This document shows positions 56,310 through 64,000 of a stretch of DNA of 64,000 nt, piece after piece; within the stretch, counting starts at the first letter, position 1, and every line of letters starts with the position of its first letter. The stretch is from Chromera velia (taxonomy: Eukaryota > Sar > Chromeraceae). Where the stretch lies: contig JAHBMJ010002346.1 in assembly GCA_018398765.1 (NCBI GenBank), positions 22,501 to 86,500 on the forward strand, given 5' to 3'. The notes beneath the pieces are model-generated. The model was not told where the DNA came from. It did not search any database and saw nothing but the letters and a program-made list of their open reading frames with translations. A program made the translations under genes and the position numbers.

Positions 56310-57195
56310 TAATTGGCGTCTCCAAAAAAACGTCTGACCTTTGCGGATTCGCGTTGCTATTCTGTACGACCAAATACCAATCATGCACAGAGACGTTTAG
56401 GCACTCAATGCACCGCAACACGTATGGAATGCTCGTGAAGCAATGACTTCTGTCAGCTTCAGTTTTGGGACACGCTATACAGGGAGAGGTTCGAGCTGGC
56501 TATAGGGGGAGAGGCAGGACAAAAATTAGTTAGTTAGCGCATGCATGCACGCGCGAACTTCGTGACGCACGCACGTACGCTTTTCATTTTTGTGTGCGCG
56601 CGAAGCGCACGACAGAGGTGCATATTAATAAGTCAACCTCTGGCCGCACATCGAATTAAGTGCGTCGAACGCTACATTAACTAGGATTAAAATAGATTAA
56701 CATTGGCTCAAGACAAATCATCGTATGTTTTAATTTTTTAGTCGATCATGCAAAGCGTTGATATGATCGAACTTCTATGAGACTACTGCCAGACTTTGAG
56801 CATTATATACATGTAAATGCTTAAAAACGGCTGTCACAAAGTCACTACTTTAGAAACTATAAGAAAACTAAATTAAGTATGCCTCTTCATCTTCTTCCTT
56901 TTCATAAAACTATATATGATTACAGGGTTCCTACACATTTTAACACAAATACAGAAAAATTAAATTACTCACTTAATATTTTGGCCAACGGCCAATCAAT
57001 GACAACTATCTTTTATTTTTCATGAAAATACCTCAGTACTACTGTACCTGCTGTAAATTCAGGGCAATAACGCAAAAATAATTATAATTGTTGTGCATAT
57101 CATGGTTATAGATGGGACACGAGATTACATCACATTTGGTTATATATCTGTTCTGCGTTTTCTTGGGTCCAAAGTCTAAAAACTAAGGGCGAGTC
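56310..57195. other. Upstream region of the secreted gene, then AT-rich block
   Basis: TGACGCACGC at about 56563 and GCATGCATGC at about 56539 sit upstream of the secreted gene. From 56640 the sequence is AT-rich with no gene. Confidence 0.5.
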
Positions 57196-57269
57196 ATCCA
57201 TGCAAACTTTAAAGAGAGCTGAAGAGAAAGAAGAGGGGGGGACAAAGAGCAACAGCGACAGCAGTGGAC

Positions 57270-57410
57270 GGAGAGACACACACAGCCAGGCAGGCAGACA
57301 AACTTACATACACATGCACACACGCGCGCGCGCGTGCAGAGACAGAGAAAGAGAGAGACAGAGAAAGAGAGAGAGAGAGAGACGCACACGCACACGCGCA
57401 CACACACACA

Positions 57411-57486
<76 letters not shown>

Positions 57487-57660
57487 GAGAGAAAGAGAGA
57501 AAGAGAGAAAGAGAGAAAGAGAGAAACAGAGAAAAAGAGAAAGAGAAAGAAAGGAAAGAAAGAAAGAAAAGAAAGAAAGAAAGAAAGAAAGAAAGAAATG
57601 AAGAAAAAAGAAAGGCAGAGAGAGAGGGTGCGTGTGAGAGAAGGAAGGGAGGGAGGGAGG
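57270..57660. repeat. (CA)n-(GA)n purine tract
   Basis: A compound CACA/GAGA/GAAA microsatellite, about 300 bases almost pure purine on the plus strand from about 57430. It faces the CT tract at 57930-58208. Confidence 0.95.
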
Positions 57661-57929
57661 AAGTAAGAAAGGAGGGAAAGAACATAAGGACAGAAGAGTT
57701 TCAGAAAAAGAAAACTTCCGTTGAGCCGATCAGACTTTGTTCTGCAGTATGAGATTGTCAACCATCGTCCATTTCTCAGTCAGTCGAAGTCATTCTGACT
57801 ACATTACTCTTATCATGCACGAACGTTCTCCTCCGAACAGACCGATCATTCCTGTTCTGGAAGCCTCTGTGTGCCTATCTCATCTCTAGATACATGACCA
57901 CCCGGGGCCCCCCGTTGTCTCCCCCGGTT

Positions 57930-58048
57930 CTGTCTCTCTTTCTCTCTCTCTCTCTTCTTTCTTTTCTCTCTCTCTTCCTCTCTCTCTCTCTCTTCTTTCT
58001 TTTCTTTCTCTCTTCCTCTCTCTCTCTCTTCTTTCTTTTCTCTCTCTC

Positions 58049-58086
<38 letters not shown>

Positions 58087-58100
58087 TTCTCTTCTCTCTC

Positions 58101-58140
<40 letters not shown>

Positions 58141-58208
58141 CTTTCTTTTCTCTCTCTCTTCCTTCTTTCTTTTCCCTCTCTCTTCCTGTCTCTCTCTCTC
58201 TCTCTCTG
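57930..58208. repeat. (CT)n pyrimidine tract
   Basis: About 280 bases of CTCT with TTTC and TTCC interruptions. It is the strand complement of the purine tract 300 bases to the left. Confidence 0.95.
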
Positions 58209-58651
58209 AAGCTTGACTTGGATGCCACTTACTCTTCTTCGAATTGTTCACAAACAACAAAAGACCATCCGAACACCGGATAAAGGTTTTACTGTACTTC
58301 GTCGTGTTGAGTCAATGCATGAAACTACGTTGAAACCTCGGCACGCACGCAGGTCTCCCGAGCAGGTTCAGTGCGGACAACAATTCTTTCCGTAGGCTGC
58401 CCTCACTTCCATGCAGCCCCCCGACCTCCCTCCTTGCAGTGAGAACATGACAGGAAGAAACGAGGGGGCTCGTCTCTGTCTTCCTCCTTCCTCCCTGTCT
58501 TCATCTATCTTCGTTTCCCTCTCTTCCGCTCTCTCTCTCAACTGTCCCTCCTTTCCACTGCGTTTTTTCATCTCCCCAATGGTCCTTTCTTTTGTTCATC
58601 TCTTTCTCTTTCTCTCAACTCTTCTTCTGCGCACACTCCCCAAGCAATGAT

Positions 58652-59671
58652 CTAGAAATACTTGCTGCCAAAGACCGCCTTATCAAAGTCCTTCTTGAAT
58701 TCCGCCCTTTCCCCCGCGCTCTCATCAATCTGGCCCTCATCTGTCAGACTCGGCCTGTCGAGTCGCATGGCAAACGGAGGGAGGAGCGCAATGCGCTGCT
58801 CAGGCGTGGCATTCTCCAGCACCTCCTCCGGCCAGTGGGGCAGGTACGATCGTCCATACGCAAGATGACAGGGGGAGAAACGATACAGAGCTATGCGACG
58901 CTCGTGATCCCGTGTCCACGGCAGACACCCGTGCACGGTGGCCTCACTGAAAATCACCACATCCCCCGCCTTGGTCTGGGGCTGCTGTATGCACTCCCTG
59001 TAGAGCTGTCCGTGAATCATCTGGTCAGGGACCTTCACGTTGATCTTGTGACTGCCGGGGACAATGCAGAACCCCCCGTCTCCTTCGTTGTGGTCACAGA
59101 ACTGTACGGAGACGGCAAGAAGCGTGTTGTAGAAGCTGCCATTCACGTATCTGTACTGCAGGGAAGGGTATAAATTGCCGTCTCTGTCCAGAGGACCTCC
59201 GTGCAGTGCAAATCCTTCAGAGCCCTTCTTCTGCCCGATGATAAGGGGCTGGTGGTCTAGACGGTAGCCTTTGCCTATGAATGCGTGTAGATATGGAACG
59301 AGCTTGGGGTGTGCAAGGATGGACCGAAACACGTCCCCCTGTGGTTTTTTCCATCCGAGGAATCCCCCGAGGTCGAACCGACCAGTCTTGCCGTCTCCTG
59401 ACATGGGCGTGTTTTCAACTGTGTTTCTCAACTTTCCAACACGCTCCTGGAAGTCTCCAGTGTGCATGTCGATTTCAGCATTGGCTGCAGTAACCTCCTC
59501 GGGTGAGAGAACGTTCCTGACCACGATGTACCCATTCAAATCGAAGAAAAATTTCTCCTGGGGACTGACTTCTTGGACACTCATCGTGGAGAAGGGAAGA
59601 GAGCAACAGAACCTCGAAGTGCACCGCAGCAGGGGCCTACGCAACGACGCCGAAAGACGATACACGTTCAT
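58652..59671 (-). CDS. Phytanoyl-CoA dioxygenase (PhyH) family Fe(II)/2-oxoglutarate enzyme
   Basis: The 339-residue single-exon protein belongs to the PhyH superfamily of non-haem iron, 2-oxoglutarate-dependent hydroxylases. The ordered core motifs are visible: an N-terminal FFFDLNGYIVVRNVLSPEE, the metal-binding region at ALHGGPLD (His157), GDGGFCIVPGSHK (197-209), the second metal His in TVHGCLPW (247) and the 2-oxoglutarate-binding Arg in ERRIALYRFSP (about 259). The first ligand pair reads HGG rather than the classic HxD; some PhyH relatives share this. Residues 1-30 are Arg/Ser-rich and could be a mitochondrial presequence, while Met30 would give a cytosolic form. The substrate cannot be named from sequence. 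It is divergent from the Cys-rich secreted gene. Confidence 0.9.
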   Translation of the reverse strand: MNVYRLSASLRRPLLRCTSRFCCSLPFSTMSVQEVSPQEKFFFDLNGYIVVRNVLSPEEVTAANAEIDMHTGDFQERVGKLRNTVENTPMSGDGKTGRFDLGGFLGWKKPQGDVFRSILAHPKLVPYLHAFIGKGYRLDHQPLIIGQKKGSEGFALHGGPLDRDGNLYPSLQYRYVNGSFYNTLLAVSVQFCDHNEGDGGFCIVPGSHKINVKVPDQMIHGQLYRECIQQPQTKAGDVVIFSEATVHGCLPWTRDHERRIALYRFSPCHLAYGRSYLPHWPEEVLENATPEQRIALLPPFAMRLDRPSLTDEGQIDESAGERAEFKKDFDKAVFGSKYF

Positions 59672-60236
59672 CCCTTCTTTTCAAATGCATGAGACTGCAC
59701 GCCAAAGTCATTTGTATTGTTCAATGCTCTCGAGTCGAAACGCTCTGTTTCTATTCTGCTTCTTTGAGACTTTGTCTGCTTCGTGCGTTGAGGTCCGATC
59801 TTGCTTTGACGCACGCAGATTGACGCACGCTCGATCCATGACAATTTTTCAGTGCATGCCGGGGCCCGCAGGGCCTCGCGCGCGCGGTTCTTGTCGGTGC
59901 GCGTGGCGGCCAGGCCGCGCGGCTTGCGTAGAGCCGATTAATGTGTCAGAGCATGCATGTTCTGAGCCGGTTATTTTCACAATTCAATCATATCTATTCG
60001 TCCATATACCTGCATATGCTTTGACACTGATTGCAGCAGTCTATGCGCTGGTAGTAGCGATAGGGCTGTGGCAGCTGAGGGGGGAACCAAGTCAACTTCC
60101 TGATGGAAACAACACCCGCCTTTGTGCGAGACGGCAGACTGAGAAATTCGCATAAGACTGAGCTCTCCGAGTGTTGAAGCAGCCTTTGTATTGCACAGAA
60201 GCTTCCGGGCACATAAGCCACCTCTACATTTTCGGT
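59672..60236. promoter_or_regulatory. Divergent promoter region, PhyH gene / Cys-rich gene
   Basis: TTGACGCACGC occurs twice, 15 bases apart (about 59806-59830). CATGCATG (about 59954) and a GC-rich GCGCGCGCGG patch (about 59879) follow. No TATA box is clear. The region must serve both divergent genes. Confidence 0.5.
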
Positions 60237-61646
60237 ATGAGGTTGATTTTACTTTGTTTGCTGGCTTCCACTGCTTTGGGAGGTGATCTTTTCAACTTCG
60301 ATTTCTCTTTCAGAAGATCCGATGATCAGGAGAAGGAAAAGAAGTACGCAAAAGACTACGACCTGATAGAGGAGGTCCGAGAGAACCCCAAGGGAATGTT
60401 CGAGAGACCAGACAGTCCCCCAGTGGACGCAAAGGACGTGAAGCCACGTGACAAGGAGGACGTACAGAAGATCTTCGACTGGGCAAAGTATTACACCTCT
60501 GTCAGTCCTTAATTCTGCATGCATGCTTTCCGTCAAGGCAGAAAAACAGAAACCCATCACGCCAAGACCGATCTACTTAAGCCATGCATTGTTGGGAGTG
60601 GTTTTTCCCCCTCCATTTGCACTTATTATCATGTGCTAGAGACAAATCCAATCAGTCGGTCAGTCAGTCAGACAGATAGAAACATAGACAGATTGACAGT
60701 GAGGCGCCAGGTCCATCTGACAAAGGGGGTCGCGTACCTTCTCCTTGGTTGCAGCGATGTGCTGTGCGCTTTCTATCGGTTGACAGAAGAGTCAAGAGTG
60801 CACTTCCATCAGGTCCCCAGTCTGAAAAGGGGGGGGGCGCACATCGCAGGCGAACTCGTGATTTCCTTAGTCTCTTCACGTCCCTTTCCGCTTCAGTTCG
60901 GGTGCATGCAATTGATGCTATCTGTCTGTCTGTCCGGATTCTTGCAGGAGGTGGTGACCCTCTCGCCCCCCCTCACCCAGGTCCGAAATCTTCCGCTAAA
61001 TGCGGGGGCTGCCGGGGTTGCGAAGGTGCAGGGGACAAAGGAGGGCACTGAGGAGTATCCGTTTAAGCTGGACGATATCTCTCTTTATTTGAGAAACCTT
61101 CCCTTTGAAAGTTCGGGGGCAGCTCTCTACGTTGCCAATGACGGTCTTCGCATGACTGGAAGGAACGAGACGGCAGAGGACCTTCTCAAGTGGCGGTATG
61201 AGAACGAAGACAAGGGAGCGGCAGGCAAATTTCTTCGGACAGTTCCACGAGGGTGGTACTGGGCTGTGCAGGACGAGTCGTGCACCTTCAAGTGTTACAA
61301 GTGTGCGGGCACGTGCAATGCCACGCAGATGACCAGTCTAGACGCCACAGAATTCTCAGAGGCAGTCAACGAGGCCAACGAGAGGACCCCCGACAGTTGG
61401 ATCCCTCTGTGCAATGGGGGCTCGACACAGGCCGACAGTGTGGAGACTGAGCTTGGGGGTGTGACTCTAGGCTCACAGGGAGGAGACGGCCGGAGTGTGT
61501 TCCCGGGGTGGGACTACAAGACCCAGACGTGCGCTTACCTTGGGGAGACTGCAGGGGTGGAAAGTGACTGTGATGCCACCTGGAAGGAGGGACAGAGGCT
61601 GTGCTGGTGCGACCCTGATGAGGTCCCTGAAGGGGTGGACGTGTGA
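60237..61646 (+). CDS. Secreted Cys-rich protein, two exons
   Basis: Exon 1 (60237-60500, 88 codons) begins with a signal peptide (MRLILLCLLASTALGGD) and a charged Lys/Asp/Glu-rich segment. It ends at GTCAGT. Exon 2 (60948-61646) starts after CTTGCAG in the same phase and gives a total of about 320 residues. The C-terminal part is Cys-rich: CTFKCYKCAGTC, then IPLCNGG, TCAYLGE, SDCDATW and LCWCDP, so several disulfides are likely. One N-glycosylation site (NET, near RMTGRNETAEDLL) is visible. I recognise no family; a secreted or vacuolar/ER-lumen protein is likely. The frame upstream of 60237 is open, but that ATG starts the signal peptide. Confidence 0.75.
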
Positions 61647-62285
61647 GGGGAATGGTTGCAAGAAGCAACATGAAAAACAGAAAGTCTGTACAGTAAATTG
61701 CTACCCGAAAACCTCGACGTTGGAGACTTCGAGAATCTGTGGGTGCGTGATCTGGATTTATCTTTCCCCTTTGATGCATGGGTCCAATGGATACTCTCAT
61801 GCTTGGCATTGCATGTATTAATAAAAGTGGAGACCTGACTGTCCATGCATGGTGTTGTGTGATGAGATCAGAGGGAGAACGTTTCAGGACAATCAATCAT
61901 GGGGACCTTTATGAACAGGAGGAGAGAACAGAAAGCAGATCGAAAGGTCTGTATTGCGGGATTTCGTGAGGGTGTGTACGAAGAAGAAGAAGAAGAAGAA
62001 AGAATCTGGTGTTGAATTCCTCACATAAAATGTGGGTCGAATGGACAATCTCATGCATGTTAAAAGGGGGCTCTGGCTCATGACGTCAGGGAAGAACCTT
62101 AACTTTCGAGAGGCCGCTCCGACACTTAGTTGTCCACTCTTTGGATGAGGAAAAAAATAGTATGGTGCAATGGGTGGATCAACGTTCTTCCGTGATTGCG
62201 TGAGTACAATCTCAGTAAAGGTCCTTTGGTTTTTTTTTTCAATGAGACCTTTTGTGGGACAGAAACTTTTGATCGGAAATCGACC
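61647..62285. other. 3' flank of the Cys-rich gene
   Basis: An AATAAA signal (about 61819-61825) lies some 170 bases after the stop and is a candidate polyadenylation signal. A (GAA)n run lies at about 61980-62000. No gene is seen. Confidence 0.45.
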
Positions 62286-62289
62286 AAAG

Positions 62290-62378
62290 TTCCGTCCATA
62301 TTCCATGCCTCTCTCTCTCTCTCTCTCCTCTCTCTTTCTCCCTCCCTCTCTTTCTCTCTCTCTCCCTCTCTCTCTTTC

Positions 62379-62425
<47 letters not shown>

Positions 62426-62605
62426 ATCTGTCTCTGTCTCTGTCTCTATCTCTCCCCCTCCCTCCCTCCCCCCCTCCCTCCGTCCGTTCCTCTGCCCCCC
62501 CTCTGTGTGTGCGAGCGTGTATGCGTGTATGCGTGTGTGTGTGTGTGTGTGTACGTGTGTGTGTACCTAGGAGTGTACGTGTGTGTGTGAGAGAGAGAGA
62601 GAGGT
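62290..62605. repeat. (CT)n-(CCCT)n-(GT)n microsatellite
   Basis: About 130 bases of CTCT with CCCT units are followed by CCTCC runs and GTGT/GAGA runs. Confidence 0.95.
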
Positions 62606-62679
62606 GCATGTGTTTTCCTCTCAAAGCATGTGTCTCTTATTACTATGTTTCTCTCATTTATAGATTTTCTTTGTTTTTG

Positions 62680-63035
62680 AGGTTATATAGAATGTTCAAA
62701 TAGCAATTATCTGGTCTAGCACTCTGTGAGCTATCACCATAATATACGCCTTTTTTATGTAGTGGACCATGGGGCGCCCGGAGCATAAATCCTATCCGGT
62801 CCGATTCTATCCTATATAACTATATATGCCTTCAAATTATTATAGTAAACTTAGTAGACGTCGGCTAAAAAAGAAAAAGTGAGCGATCTAAGGAGATATA
62901 TACAGGAGGAGATCATTTTATTTCATTTTTTAAACTAGTTTTTAAATTAACATAGTTTGATTAATTAACAGCACTTACTATATAGGGTAAGAGATGAACA
63001 ACTAGATGAACAATAATTGTGCAATAGTCAAACTA
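62680..63035. other. AT-rich block, left of MITE
   Basis: No gene. It contains TATATA words and a short GC-richer patch near 62765-62800. Confidence 0.5.
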
Positions 63036-63185
63036 CTAGGCCTGAATTCTAGATATATATATATATTTCTCTATATATTTTCTGAACTAGAATATAATAC
63101 ATAAGTATATCAAAAAATATATTACCTCACTACCTAGCATACTACCAATCATAAATTGGTTTGATGACTTCGGTTGACAAGTCAG

Positions 63186-63216
<31 letters not shown>

Positions 63217-63272
63217 AATATATATTTGACATCAAAATATAATACATATATTTATATAGAATCCAGGCCTAG
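63036..63272. mobile_element. 237-bp MITE with 8-bp target duplication TCAAACTA
   Basis: The left end reads CTAGGCCTGAATTCTAGATATA. The right end is its reverse complement with few differences (CTAGGCCTGGATTCTATATA). TCAAACTA directly precedes the left end (63028-63035) and directly follows the right end (63273-63280) with no mismatch. The interior is TA-rich with a (TA)n run at 63186-63212 and no ORF. An 8-bp duplication fits a hAT-type non-autonomous element. The superfamily is inferred from the duplication length only. Confidence 0.85.
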
Positions 63273-63280
63273 TCAAACTA

Positions 63281-63756
63281 GTAAGTCGAACAACAGTCAT
63301 TAGATTAACTGAAAATTTTTTAAAAAAGAAAAAGATAACAAATTTTAGAGGATTTTTTTGTATCGAACGCGTTGAAACGCCCTTTTCCCAGTGTTATGAA
63401 ATCTTAAGACTTTTGGTACTTCGATACCTGAGGGGTAGTCGGTTTCGGATCTCGGATCGGACCTTTAGTACCGGGCTAATTTATTCCGGTAAGGCTCAAA
63501 CCTAGACGTTATTGCATTTGGGAGTAATTGGGACAATTAGAATGCATAATTCGAAATTTGAAATCCGAAATTCCCAATTGGGAACAACTTGGAAACATTT
63601 TTTCTATATCAGAACGTATAGTATACAAAGTTGTATTTTTTTTTTGCATAAACATTTAAAAACTTAAAGATTTCAAATCTGAATACCAATTAGCTTTACA
63701 TAAACATTTAATCTTTAAAAAATACAATTGGAAATTTGGATTAATTCCAATTTTGC
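63281..63756. other. AT-rich block, right of MITE
   Basis: No coding signal. It contains short inverted words such as AATTCCCAATTGGGAA near 63569-63584. Confidence 0.5.
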
Positions 63757-63999
63757 CTACATTTCTTCCTGCGCGTACCTCTTTATAGAGTCTTCCACTT
63801 GATTAGTAGTTATATTAGCGAATAAAGACCTCCAAGATGTGGCAGCTCTGGCAAAGGAGCAGAGCGGAAAGGAGCGTGCTGGATCGAGATCTACGTGGCT
63901 TGGACTCAGCAGCTCTTCACAGGGCCCCGAGTGACTCGGCGCTATCCCGTAGGTGCCCAGAGCAGAGTTGCTTACCTCCTGACCCGTCCCTTTCTCCAC
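63757..63999 (-). CDS. Possible partial gene at the window edge
   Basis: An 80-codon minus-strand frame is open to the edge and ends at 63757. The base composition rises sharply from about 63830. Its C-terminus is charged (QVEDSIKRYAQEEM). No motif is recognised and there is no in-window ATG at its upstream end, so if real it is the 3' end of a gene that continues beyond the window. Confidence 0.3.
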   Translation of the reverse strand: MEKGTGQEVSNSALGTYGIAPSHSGPCEELLSPSHVDLDPARSFPLCSFARAATSWRSLFANITTNQVEDSIKRYAQEEM

Positions 64000-64000
64000 T

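Noticed and set aside
56480-56515. B-box-like GAGGTTCGAGCTGGC as a tRNA gene
   Set aside because: No A box or foldable cloverleaf could be built around it.
1-64000. CRISPR arrays, bacterial operons or prophage
   Set aside because: Spliceosomal introns and eukaryotic genes throughout. The only regular arrays are simple-sequence microsatellites without spacers.

Overview
The window looks like nuclear DNA of an intron-rich unicellular eukaryote. Reasons are mitochondrially targeted metabolic enzymes, genes cut into 10-20 short exons, introns packed with (CA)n, (CT)n and (GAAGG)n runs, non-LTR retrotransposons and MITEs, and dense TGCATGCA motifs. A chromerid-like alveolate alga (Chromera type) is my best guess. 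That is inference from gene style, not a database result.

Layout. 0.7-2.0 kb: intronless glutaryl-CoA dehydrogenase (minus). 2.6-10.7 kb: exportin-T, the tRNA nuclear export receptor (plus, 16 exons reconstructed with consistent phases), divergent from the first gene. 10.7-19 kb: AT-rich, repeat-rich ground with a TA-flanked MITE, a 5'-truncated LINE inside a 79-bp direct repeat, and a TGCATGCA-rich patch around a 37-base assembly gap. 19.0-25.6 kb: an MGNCC-anchored coiled-coil protein that runs into a protein kinase domain, with a tRNA-Lys-like relic in an intron. 25.8-27.5 kb: a LINE whose ORF ends in a C2H2 finger and a chromodomain-like segment. 27.5-37.5 kb: AT-rich DNA, one secreted hypothetical gene, and a RING-like ORF followed by ankyrin relics. 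37.5-48.9 kb: a large membrane-bound sensor histidine-kinase-like gene (minus) whose phospho-acceptor His and N-box Asn are replaced. 49.6-50.3 kb: a small hypothetical gene. 50.5-55 kb: microsatellites, a LINE 3' tail and a broken reverse-transcriptase relic. 55.7-61.6 kb: a secreted hypothetical gene, a PhyH-family dioxygenase, and a divergent secreted Cys-rich protein. 61.6-64 kb: microsatellites, an AT-rich block with a 237-bp MITE carrying a perfect 8-bp target duplication, and an unidentified ORF at the edge.

The genes do not form a pathway; this is an ordinary eukaryotic neighbourhood broken up by repeats. The most unusual items are the degenerate histidine kinase, the chromodomain-like LINE tail, the acylated coiled-coil kinase, a strong GTCAGT 5' splice-site habit, and a recurring TGACGCACGC motif near gene starts.
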